Assembly: GCA_913054485.1 (NCBI GenBank)
Contig: CAJXHQ010000008.1
Coordinates: forward strand, 1-20,619
DNA length: 20,619 nucleotides
Direction: 5' to 3'
Origin: an uncultured Paracoccaceae bacterium
Lineage (GTDB): Bacteria; Pseudomonadota; Alphaproteobacteria; Rhodobacterales; Rhodobacteraceae
The notes beneath the pieces were generated by a model that worked only from the letters and a program-made list of their open reading frames with translations, was not told the origin of the DNA and made no database searches. Positions 1-6,726 of the stretch are shown here, piece by piece (the stretch's first letter is position 1; each line of letters begins with the position of its first letter). Position numbers and translations under genes: made by a program.

Positions 1-403
1 CCAGATCCTTGCCCAGATCCCAGGGTCTTTGCTTTTTGCGCTCGCGGATTTGCAGATCGCGCCGGGTCATGTCCAGCGCGCAGCCGTAGCCATAGATGGC
101 CGCGCGGGCCTGTTCCGGTGTTGCGTTGAACAGCGGTGCGCCCACCGCCACGGCCAGTTCCATTTCATAATGGAAGTTTTCCGTGCCGGGCGGATAGGGC
201 ACGCTTGCGCCGGTCAGCACTGCATTGACGGCGGATTTGGTGAAATAGAAGGGCGCTTCACGGTCGACCTCCACCCCCATCTCGGCCGCATGTGCGGCGT
301 AGTTGCGCCCGACACAGAAGATCCGGCCCAGCGGGTAGGCGGCTGGTTCACCAAGCACCGGAACAGCCGGGGGCTGCGGCAGCTGGAACAGGGTCTCGGT
401 CAT
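1..403 (-). CDS. Fumarylacetoacetate hydrolase family protein, probably fumarylpyruvate hydrolase (partial, C-terminus off left edge)
   Basis: The minus strand from the ATG at 403 stays open to the window edge and encodes the first 134 residues of an FAH-fold hydrolase. Visible family features are GRIFCVGRNYAAHAAEMG near residues 26-43, PFYFTKS about ten residues later, the metal-site-type stretch HYEMELAVAVG, and ALDMTRRDLQ followed by PWDLGKDL. This pattern resembles fumarylpyruvate hydrolases of gentisate-type aromatic catabolism (known for the family), which cleave a C-C bond next to a carbonyl with Mg2+ or Mn2+. The sequence AGGAAGGAC lies upstream of the ATG as ribosome binding site. 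It is divergent from the DMT transporter at 589 across a 185-bp gap. The exact substrate is uncertain; other FAH-family activities, such as oxaloacetate decarboxylase or acylpyruvase, remain possible. Confidence 0.85.
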   Translation of the reverse strand, partial: MTETLFQLPQPPAVPVLGEPAAYPLGRIFCVGRNYAAHAAEMGVEVDREAPFYFTKSAVNAVLTGASVPYPPGTENFHYEMELAVAVGAPLFNATPEQARAAIYGYGCALDMTRRDLQIRERKKQRPWDLGKDL

Positions 404-471
404 GGCAGCGGGTCCTTCCTGATATCTCCGCCGCCAGTGAGACCGCGATACGGGCGGGCTGTAAAGACCGG

Positions 472-530
472 TGGCAGATTTCTTGACAGGGGCAGCGGCT
501 GAAACCGGCACCGGTGCCGCAAATCTGCCA
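472..530. promoter_or_regulatory. Nested inverted repeats in the divergent FAH/DMT intergenic region
   Basis: TGGCAGATTT at 472-481 is perfectly complementary to AAATCTGCCA at 521-530 (10-bp arms, 39-bp spacing). Inside the pair, next to the right arm, is a 14-bp perfect palindrome CGGCACCGGTGCCG at 506-519. A TTGACA hexamer at 483-488 lies just inside the left arm on the plus strand, but no good -10 box follows at 16-18 bp. The region sits between two divergent start codons (403 minus, 589 plus), which is a usual place for a shared operator. Seen: the repeats. Inferred: regulator binding; no regulator gene is present in the window. Confidence 0.45.
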
Positions 531-588
531 GATCGGCGGGGCGGCGCCCGCAAAGTCATTTGCAGAACAGATTTTGGAAGCGCGCATT

Positions 589-1590
589 ATGACAACCACC
601 GATCCCGCCTCGGCAGGCTATGCCGTCCCCACGCATGATTCCCGCCCGCTGGCGGGGATCGCCTTCCTGCTGCTGGCCACCACGCTGTTTCCTATTCAGG
701 ATGTCATCATCAAGAGTCTCAGCGGCGGCTTCGCAGTGCATCAGATCGTTTTCTGGCGCGGGCTGTTTGCGCTGCCGATCGTCGCCGCCATCGCCTGGTA
801 TGACGGCACCCTCTGGCCGCTGAAGCTGGGGTCGATACCCTTGCAGCTGGCCCGCGCAGCGGGGGCGTTCAGCTCTTACCTTGTCTACTACATGGCGCTG
901 GCCGCCATCGGCCTGGCCGAGACCGCGGCGATTACCTTCTCCACGCCGATCTTTGTGACCGTGCTGGCGACCGTGTTCCTGAGCGAAAAAATCGGTGTCT
1001 TCCGCTGGGTGGCGGTAATGCTGGGACTGGCCGGCGTTGTGGTTGTGGTGCAGCCGGGGGCGGGCGTGTTTGAGCCTGCCGCCGTGCTGGCGCTGTTTGC
1101 GGCCATCTTCTATGCGGTGTCGATCATCTGCACCCGCAAGCTGGGCAACCGTACCAATGGCGGCTCGATGACGCTGTTCACGCTGGCTTTCTTTATCACC
1201 GGCGGTGCGGTTCTGGGGCTGGTGTTCTCGCAAGTAGACAACACTTCTCCGCACCCAAGCCTTGCCTTCCTTTACCGCAGCTGGGCCAGCCCTGAGCCGC
1301 GCGACTGGCTGCTGCTGCTGGTACTTGGGTCGATCTCCGGCGTTGGGTTCTTTTCCCTGTCGCAGGCCTACCGTCTGGCCGAAGCTTCCGTCGTTACCCC
1401 CTTTGAATACACCTATCTGCCCTGGGCGATCCTCTGGGGCTATATGATTTTCGGCAGCCTGCCGGGCGTCTCCACCTGGATCGGGCTGATGATGATTGTC
1501 GGCGCCGGGTTGCTGATCGTGTTCCGCGAGACGCTGAAGGGGCGCAAGCCGTTGCTGCGCAAGGGGCTGGGGGTGCTGCGCCAGCGCTGA
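589..1590 (+). CDS. DMT superfamily transporter (EamA family)
   Basis: This 333-residue integral membrane protein has about ten hydrophobic segments arranged as two EamA repeats, the first from roughly residue 18 to 150 and the second from roughly 160 to 305. Characteristic parts are the N-terminal LAGIAFLLLATTLFPIQDVIIK, the AETAAITFSTPIFVTVLATVFLSEK stretch closing the first repeat, and the matching VVTPFEYTYLPWAILWGYMIFG in the second. EamA proteins export metabolites or amino acids through the inner membrane; the substrate cannot be read here. The ATG at 589 is preferred over an upstream in-frame ATG at 514 because TTGGAAG sits 8 bp before it, and because the extra 25 residues would overlap the intergenic palindromes. 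The ProC-like gene follows after 56 bp in the same direction, so the two may be co-transcribed. Confidence 0.88.
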   Translation: MTTTDPASAGYAVPTHDSRPLAGIAFLLLATTLFPIQDVIIKSLSGGFAVHQIVFWRGLFALPIVAAIAWYDGTLWPLKLGSIPLQLARAAGAFSSYLVYYMALAAIGLAETAAITFSTPIFVTVLATVFLSEKIGVFRWVAVMLGLAGVVVVVQPGAGVFEPAAVLALFAAIFYAVSIICTRKLGNRTNGGSMTLFTLAFFITGGAVLGLVFSQVDNTSPHPSLAFLYRSWASPEPRDWLLLLVLGSISGVGFFSLSQAYRLAEASVVTPFEYTYLPWAILWGYMIFGSLPGVSTWIGLMMIVGAGLLIVFRETLKGRKPLLRKGLGVLRQR

Positions 1591-1646
1591 ACCCTTGACG
1601 AAGCACCCGCGCCCGTGCCTCAAAGCGCGGCAGGGAGGACAGGCAT

Positions 1647-2381
1647 ATGAACATCGGCATCTTGGGCACCGGCACCATTACATCCGCAGTGGTCGAAGGA
1701 ATTGCGGCAGACGGGCATGTGATCACCGTTTCCGAGCGCAGCCGGGCGCGGTCCGCAGACCTGGCGGCGCGGTATGACGATGTAGCGGCAGCCGGCAATC
1801 AGGCCGTCGTGGACTGCAGTGATGTGATCTTCCTTGGCCTGATGGCCGAAACCGCCCCGGCCGTTCTTGCGGATCTCTCTTTCCGCCCTGACCAGCGGGT
1901 TATCACCCTGATGGCGGGCGCCACGCTGGAGGAGGCGGACGCCATGGTTGCCCCGGCCCGTGCCGTGGCCATCATGATGCCTTTCCCTGGTATCGCACAG
2001 GGCGGATCGCCCGTCATGGCGCAGGGGGACACGGTGCTGATTGAGGAGATCTTCGGTGCCTCCAACACTGTCTTTGCTGTGCGGGATGCGGCCGAGATGG
2101 ACGCCTACCTCTGCGCCCAGGCGGTGCTGTCGCCGGCGGTTAAACTGGTGGATGATGCCGCCACCTGGCTGGGCGGGCGGGTCAGAGACCCGGAGCAGGG
2201 CGAGGCCTTCCTGCGCCTGCTGACCGGATCCAGCCTGCTGGCCGCGCCCTGCGCTGAGATGCTGGAGGCGCTGAATACGCCCGGCGGCTACAATCAGCGG
2301 CTGCGCCAGCACATGGAAAACGCCCGAACAGGCGAAGAACTGCATCGCGGACTGGATGATCTGGCAGTGCGCCAAGAGTAA
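1647..2381 (+). CDS. ProC-like NAD(P)-binding oxidoreductase (pyrroline-5-carboxylate reductase family)
   Basis: This 244-residue cytosolic protein has an N-terminal Rossmann fold starting at residue 1 (MNIGILGTGTIT, with a GxGxxT nucleotide loop). It then has the beta-alpha pattern DVIFLGLMAETAPAVLADL, the ITLMAGATLEE turn, and a C-terminal helical dimerisation region containing TPGGYNQ, a typical ProC-type signature. It is somewhat shorter than usual ProC (about 265-275 residues), and its MMPFPGIAQGGSPV segment replaces the usual RVMPNTPALV-type motif. A non-canonical substrate is therefore plausible. It could reduce a cyclic imine or be a related NAD-binding reductase. The start is supported by GGGAGGA at 1632-1638. 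It follows the DMT transporter closely and precedes the zwf promoter region. Confidence 0.75.
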   Translation: MNIGILGTGTITSAVVEGIAADGHVITVSERSRARSADLAARYDDVAAAGNQAVVDCSDVIFLGLMAETAPAVLADLSFRPDQRVITLMAGATLEEADAMVAPARAVAIMMPFPGIAQGGSPVMAQGDTVLIEEIFGASNTVFAVRDAAEMDAYLCAQAVLSPAVKLVDDAATWLGGRVRDPEQGEAFLRLLTGSSLLAAPCAEMLEALNTPGGYNQRLRQHMENARTGEELHRGLDDLAVRQE

Positions 2382-2406
2382 AAAACCTGCGATAGAAACA
2401 TGTTAA

Positions 2407-2431
2407 ATACTGGTATCTTAGATGCCAGTAT
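2407..2431. repeat. 25-bp near-perfect inverted repeat upstream of zwf
   Basis: The arms ATACTGGTATC and GATGCCAGTAT are complementary at 10 of 11 positions (the exception is a T against G) around a 3-nt TTA centre. It starts 25 bp after the stop codon of the ProC-like gene and lies about 40 bp upstream of the likely zwf -35 box. No T-run follows, so a rho-independent terminator for the upstream gene is a weaker reading than a protein-binding operator. Function is inference only. Confidence 0.5.
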
Positions 2432-2448
2432 GGCGCGCAGCGGCAGGC

Positions 2449-2476
2449 TTGCGTTCTGCGCGAATCGCCCTATGTT
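2449..2476 (+). promoter_or_regulatory. Candidate sigma-70-type promoter of the zwf-edd-eda operon
   Basis: TTGCGT at 2449-2454 and TATGTT at 2471-2476 are separated by 16 bp, a plausible housekeeping promoter. Transcription would begin near 2483-2486, about 70 bp before the zwf ATG. The -10 box overlaps the LacI-type palindrome at 2473-2486. The prediction rests on motif match and position only. Confidence 0.45.
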
Positions 2477-2486
2477 AGCGATAACG
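2473..2486. promoter_or_regulatory. LacI-type operator candidate over the zwf -10 box (CceR-like)
   Basis: TGTTAGCGATAACG has perfect GTTA/TAAC arms around a central CG-containing tetramer, the usual layout of LacI/GalR-family operators. In Rhodobacter sphaeroides the LacI-family regulator CceR is known to control Entner-Doudoroff and central carbon genes and responds to a pathway intermediate. I recall its motif as similar to this one but cannot verify that here. Position over the -10 box fits repression. No regulator gene lies nearby. Confidence 0.5.
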
Positions 2487-2553
2487 GAAACGGGCGCTGC
2501 GGCCTCCACTCAAGCGACGCAGCACATGCCCCAGACGCGATCCGAGGCAAGAC

Positions 2554-3999
2554 ATGGTATCCCGAGTCATCCCCGTCCAGTCCTTCGACCTGGTCCTCTT
2601 TGGTGCGACCGGCGATCTGGCAAAACGCAAGATCCTCCCCAGCCTGTACCACCGCTTTCAGGCCGGTCAGTTCGGCGGTGAATGCCGCGTTATCGGCACT
2701 TCGCGCAGCACGCTGAGCACCGCGGAATTCCGCGAGGCTGTTTCTGTTGCTCTGAAGGACTTCGGCGGCGCGGAAGACGGCAAGGAACTCGCGGGCTTCC
2801 TGGAGCTTGTGGACTACGTGCCTGTCGACGCCCGCGGCGATGGCGGCTGGGGCGATCTGAAGAAACAGCTGCGCGATGACGCCACCCGCGCTTTCTACCT
2901 TTCTGTCGGGCCCAGCCTCTTTGGCAGCATTGCCGGCCGGCTGAAGGAGTCAGGCATTGCCACCGAAGACAGCCGCATCGTGGTGGAAAAACCCTTTGGC
3001 CATGACCTCGCCTCCGCGCAGGAGCTGAACCGCGACCTGCGCGCCGCGTTCGAGGAACATCAGATCTACCGGATCGACCACTACCTTGGCAAAGAAACGG
3101 TGCAGAACCTGATGGCGCTGCGCTTTGCCAATTCGCTGTTCGAACCCTTGTGGAACTCCACCCATATCGACCATGTGCAGATCACCGTCGCTGAGAGCAT
3201 CAGCGTCGAGGGGCGCGGTGAATATTACGACAATTCCGGCGCGATGCGGGACATGGTGCAGAACCATCTGATGCAGCTTCTGTGCCTCACTGCGATGGAG
3301 CCGCCCTCGCGGTTTTCACCCAATGCGGTGCGCGACGAGAAGGTGAAGGTGATCGAATCGCTGGAAACGGTGCCCAACAGCGACATCGTGCGCGGCCAAT
3401 ACAGCGCCGGGGCGGATCACGCGGGCTATCTGGAGCATGCAAACAACCCGGCCAGCCGCACCGAAAGCTTTGTGGCCATGAAGGTGCAGGTGTCGAATTG
3501 GCGCTGGGCCGGCACGCCCTTCTACCTGCGCACCGGAAAGTGCCTTCGCAAGCGCGTATCCGAGATCGCGGTCTATTTCCGCGACCCGCCGCATAATATC
3601 TTTCCCGGAATTGATCCCGCGACGGGCAATGTGCTTGTGATCCGCCTGCAACCGGATGAGGGAATCACCCTGCATACCACCATCAAGGACCCCGGCCCCG
3701 GCGGCATGCGCCTGACGGGGGCCAAGCTGGATATGACCTTTGCCGATACGCTGTCCGCACAGGAACAGCCGCAAGACGCCTATGAGCGGCTGATCATGGA
3801 TGTGATCCGCGGCGATCAGACTCTGTTCATGCGCGGCGACGAGGTCGAGGCCGCCTGGGCCTGGGCTGATCCGATCATTGCAGGCTGGGACAGCGGCCGC
3901 TTTGCGCCGCATCCCTACGATCCCGGAAGCTCGGGCCCCGAAGAAGCGCTGTTGCTGCCGCACCGCGACAACCGCCACTGGCGCCGCCTGGGCGGTTGA
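2554..3999 (+). CDS. zwf: Glucose-6-phosphate 1-dehydrogenase
   Basis: This 481-residue enzyme oxidises glucose-6-phosphate to 6-phosphoglucono-lactone with NADP+ or NAD+, the entry step to the Entner-Doudoroff and oxidative pentose phosphate routes. The coenzyme fold begins at residues 17-26 (GATGDLAKRK). The active-site signature RIDHYLGKE occupies residues 173-181, followed by QNLMALRFANSLFEPLWN. The substrate-domain part WAGTPFYLRTGKCL is present near residue 315. Length is normal for the family (about 480-500). The ATG at 2554 lies just after GAGGCAAGAC. It is the first gene of zwf-edd-eda, with a 33-bp gap to edd. A LacI-type operator and promoter lie upstream. No lactonase gene (pgl) sits between zwf and edd. 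Confidence 0.97.
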   Translation: MVSRVIPVQSFDLVLFGATGDLAKRKILPSLYHRFQAGQFGGECRVIGTSRSTLSTAEFREAVSVALKDFGGAEDGKELAGFLELVDYVPVDARGDGGWGDLKKQLRDDATRAFYLSVGPSLFGSIAGRLKESGIATEDSRIVVEKPFGHDLASAQELNRDLRAAFEEHQIYRIDHYLGKETVQNLMALRFANSLFEPLWNSTHIDHVQITVAESISVEGRGEYYDNSGAMRDMVQNHLMQLLCLTAMEPPSRFSPNAVRDEKVKVIESLETVPNSDIVRGQYSAGADHAGYLEHANNPASRTESFVAMKVQVSNWRWAGTPFYLRTGKCLRKRVSEIAVYFRDPPHNIFPGIDPATGNVLVIRLQPDEGITLHTTIKDPGPGGMRLTGAKLDMTFADTLSAQEQPQDAYERLIMDVIRGDQTLFMRGDEVEAAWAWADPIIAGWDSGRFAPHPYDPGSSGPEEALLLPHRDNRHWRRLGG

Positions 4000-4032
4000 C
4001 CCGCAGGCCGTGAACAGGAATAGGAACGCATC

Positions 4033-5841
4033 ATGACGCTGAACCCAACCCTGGCGAAAGTCACCGACCGTATCATCGCGCGCAGCGAGGCAACCCGCAG
4101 CGCCTATATGGACCGCATGCGCGCCGCGCAAAGCAAAGGCCCGGCCCGCGCGCATCTCTCCTGCTCAGGCCAGGCCCACGCCTATGCTGCCGCAGGTGAG
4201 GATCAGGCCCAGCTGGCCGAGGCCTCGGTGGGGCATCTTGGCATTATCACCGCCTATAATGACATGCTGTCGGCGCATCAGCCGTTTGAGACCTACCCGC
4301 AGCTGATCCGCGATTCTGTGCGTTCGATCGGCGGCACCGCGCAGGTTGCAGGCGGCGTGCCGGCCATGTGCGACGGTGTCACGCAAGGCGAAGCGGGCAT
4401 GGAACTCAGCCTGTTCTCCCGCGATGCCATTGCCATGGCGGCGGGGATTGCGCTCAGCCACAACACATTTGATGCCTCGGTCTACCTTGGTGTCTGCGAC
4501 AAGATCGTGCCCGGCCTTGTGATCGCGGCGCAGTCCTTCGGGCATCTGCCTGCGGTCTTCCTGCCGGCAGGTCCGATGACCAGCGGGCTGTCCAATGATG
4601 AGAAGGCGCAGATCCGCCAGCAGTTCGCCAAGGGAGAGATCTCCCGCGCCGAACTGCTGAAGGCCGAGATGGCGGCCTATCACGGCCCCGGCACCTGCAC
4701 CTTCTACGGCACCGCCAACACCAACCAGATGCTGATGGAGTTCATGGGGCTGCACTTGCCCGGCTCCAGCTTCGTCAACCCGAACACGCCGCTGCGCGAT
4801 GCGCTGACCGCAGAAGGCGCGCGCCGGGCGCTGTCGCTTTCCGCGCTGGGCAACCACTACACGCCGGTCTGCGATGTGCTGGACGAAAAAGCCTATGCCA
4901 ATGGTATCGTCGGGCTGATGGCCACCGGCGGCTCAACCAACCTCTTGATCCACCTCATCGCCATGGCGCGGGCAGGCGGGATCATTCTGGACTGGGAAGA
5001 CTTCTCCGAACTGTCCGATGTGGTGCCGCTTCTGGCGCGGGTCTACCCGAACGGTCTGGCCGACGTGAACCATTTCCACGCCGCCGGGGGCCTCGGCTTC
5101 ATGATCGGCGAGCTGCTGAAATCCGGCTACCTGCACGACGACACCAAGACCGTCGCCGGTGAAGGCCTGGAGAATTACACGCAGGAACCGTTCCTTGAAG
5201 GGGACGCGCTGACATGGCGCGCGGGCACCGAAACCAGCCTCAACGAAGGCATCGTGCGCCCGGCGTCGGCTCCGTTCCAGGAGACCGGCGGGCTGAAACG
5301 CCTGACCGGGTCGCTGGGCACCGCCGTCATCAAGGTCTCGGCCGTGGCCGAGGAGCACCGCATTGTTGAAGCCCCGGCCCGTGTCTTCCACGACCAGGAC
5401 GAGGCCAAGGCCGCCTTCAAGGCGGGCGAGTTCACCGGTGATGTCATTGTCGTGGTGCGCTTTCAGGGCCCCAAGGCCAATGGCATGCCGGAACTGCACA
5501 GCCTGACGCCGATGCTGTCGATCCTGCAGGGCCGCGGCCAGAAGGTGGCGCTGGTCACCGACGGGCGCATGTCCGGCGCCTCCGGCAAAGTGCCGGCCGC
5601 GATCCACGTGGTGCCCGAAGCGCTGGACGGCGGCCCGATCGCCCGCATCGCTGACGGCGATATTGTCCGCCTCGACGCTGTCGCAGGCACGCTGGAAGTA
5701 TTGAGTGAAGGCGCGCTGGACCGCGACGCCGTTGTTGCAGACATGTCGGCCCACCAGCACGGTGTCGGCCGCGACCTCTTTGCCTCATTCCGCCGCGCAG
5801 TTGGCTCTGCCGACACCGGCGCAACCGTATTTGGAGACTGA
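4033..5841 (+). CDS. edd: Phosphogluconate dehydratase
   Basis: This 602-residue enzyme converts 6-phosphogluconate to 2-keto-3-deoxy-6-phosphogluconate (KDPG), the defining dehydration of the Entner-Doudoroff pathway. It belongs to the IlvD/Edd family of iron-sulfur dehydratases. Likely cluster or active-site cysteines visible are C113 ([19 protein letters not shown]), C155 (CDKIVPG) and C222 ([14 protein letters not shown]). The C-terminal family signature [18 protein letters not shown] is intact. Length matches typical Edd (about 600-610) rather than the shorter IlvD. It is preceded by an AGGAATAGGAACG ribosome-binding region and is separated from eda by only 4 bp, so the two are very probably translated from one message. 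Confidence 0.97.
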   Translation: MTLNPTLAKVTDRIIARSEATRSAYMDRMRAAQSKGPARAHLSCSGQAHAYAAAGEDQAQLAEASVGHLGIITAYNDMLSAHQPFETYPQLIRDSVRSIGGTAQVAGGVPAMCDGVTQGEAGMELSLFSRDAIAMAAGIALSHNTFDASVYLGVCDKIVPGLVIAAQSFGHLPAVFLPAGPMTSGLSNDEKAQIRQQFAKGEISRAELLKAEMAAYHGPGTCTFYGTANTNQMLMEFMGLHLPGSSFVNPNTPLRDALTAEGARRALSLSALGNHYTPVCDVLDEKAYANGIVGLMATGGSTNLLIHLIAMARAGGIILDWEDFSELSDVVPLLARVYPNGLADVNHFHAAGGLGFMIGELLKSGYLHDDTKTVAGEGLENYTQEPFLEGDALTWRAGTETSLNEGIVRPASAPFQETGGLKRLTGSLGTAVIKVSAVAEEHRIVEAPARVFHDQDEAKAAFKAGEFTGDVIVVVRFQGPKANGMPELHSLTPMLSILQGRGQKVALVTDGRMSGASGKVPAAIHVVPEALDGGPIARIADGDIVRLDAVAGTLEVLSEGALDRDAVVADMSAHQHGVGRDLFASFRRAVGSADTGATVFGD

Positions 5842-5845
5842 TCCC

Positions 5846-6493
5846 ATGCCCATCACCCCCGCTGAAGCCAGCCGTCAGGCGCGCGAGATCTGCCAGCTGG
5901 CCCCCATCGTGCCGGTTCTGGTGGTGAAGGATGTGGCCCACGCCCGCCCGCTGGCCGAAGCGCTGGTCAAAGGCGGTCTGCCCGCGCTGGAAGTCACCCT
6001 GCGCACGCCCTGCGCGCTGGATGCGATCCGCGAGATGGCGCAGGTCGAAGGCGGCGTCGTCGGTGCCGGCACTCTGGTTACCCCGGCGGATGTGCATGCC
6101 GCCGTGGATGCAGGCGCCAAATTCGGCGTCTCCCCCGGCGCCACGGACGCGCTGCTGGACGCCTGCGAGGAAGCCGGCCTGCCGCTGCTGCCTGGTGCCG
6201 CCACTGCTTCGGAGGCAATGCGCCTTCTGGCCCGCGGCTATGACATGCTGAAATTCTTCCCCGCCGAAGCCTCGGGCGGCGCTCCGGCGCTGAAAGCCAT
6301 CGGTGCACCGCTGCCGCAGATCACCTTCTGCCCCACCGGCGGTGTCAGCCCGAAAAACGCCAACGACTACCTGTCGCTGCCCAATGTGGTCTGCGCTGGC
6401 GGCAGCTGGGTCGCCCCCGGCACCCTCGTGGAAGCGGGCGACTGGGCCGGGATCGAGGCGCTGGCTGCCGAGGCTGCATTGCTGAAAGCCTGA
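5846..6493 (+). CDS. eda: KDPG aldolase (2-dehydro-3-deoxy-phosphogluconate aldolase)
   Basis: This 215-residue class I aldolase splits KDPG into pyruvate and glyceraldehyde-3-phosphate, the last Entner-Doudoroff step. The Schiff-base lysine is K136 in MLKFFPAE, and the catalytic glutamate is E49 in ALEVTLRT. Other conserved parts are GAGTLVTPADV, SPGATDALLDA, and the phosphate-binding FCPTGGVSPKNANDYL. The ATG at 5846 is chosen because TTTGGAG lies immediately upstream, overlapping the end of edd; a longer in-frame ORF from 5705 would run through edd and shows no homology in the added part. It is the last gene of the operon, followed by a hairpin at 6496-6519. Confidence 0.96.
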   Translation: MPITPAEASRQAREICQLAPIVPVLVVKDVAHARPLAEALVKGGLPALEVTLRTPCALDAIREMAQVEGGVVGAGTLVTPADVHAAVDAGAKFGVSPGATDALLDACEEAGLPLLPGAATASEAMRLLARGYDMLKFFPAEASGGAPALKAIGAPLPQITFCPTGGVSPKNANDYLSLPNVVCAGGSWVAPGTLVEAGDWAGIEALAAEAALLKA

Positions 6494-6495
6494 TC

Positions 6496-6519
6496 TTTCT
6501 GCCCCATTGCGGGCAGAAA
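6496..6519 (+). terminator. Hairpin after eda, probable transcription terminator
   Basis: TTTCTGCCC at 6496-6504 and GGGCAGAAA at 6511-6519 form a perfect 9-bp stem with a 6-nt loop, starting 2 bp after the eda stop codon. The A/T ends of the stem are typical of a terminator, but the T-tract after it is poor (ACCCCGCATTTG). The stem is symmetrical and could also stabilise the operon's 3' end. Confidence 0.55.
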
Positions 6520-6726
6520 CCCCGCATTTGATGTCGTGAAAATGACATCCTGCCGTTTTCCGGCTTGAGCGGGTGCGCCTTGCGCCCGACCATCTAGCCC
6601 CATGGAAAACTGCATCATTCCCAATCCCATGGATCGCCGCGCCACCGGATGCGATCTCGTCACTGCCTGACCGCGCTGCCCCTTTGACGGGGGTCTCTTG
6701 CGCGTATCAGACAGACGGATTGAAGA
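6520..6726 (+). promoter_or_regulatory. Gene-free stretch upstream of hyuA with a weak promoter candidate
   Basis: These 207 bases hold no supportable gene. TTGACG at 6684-6689 followed after 15 bp by TATCAG at 6705-6710 could be the hyuA promoter, but the spacing is short and the match is modest. An 8-bp direct repeat CCCATGGA occurs at 6599-6606 and 6626-6633. I see no strong palindromic operator. Confidence 0.25.

Noticed and set aside
29..502. Plus-strand ORF of 157 codons at the left edge
   Set aside because: It lies antisense to the FAH-family gene, which shows clear family motifs on the minus strand; the plus-strand protein has no recognisable features and crosses the intergenic palindromes.
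514..588. Upstream in-frame start giving the DMT transporter 25 extra residues
   Set aside because: The ATG at 514 falls inside the perfect palindrome and lacks a ribosome binding site, whereas the ATG at 589 has one at proper spacing.
6599..6633. 8-bp direct repeat CCCATGGA upstream of hyuA as an operator
   Set aside because: The copies are short and 27 bp apart, contain the palindrome CCATGG by composition, and do not line up with a convincing promoter.
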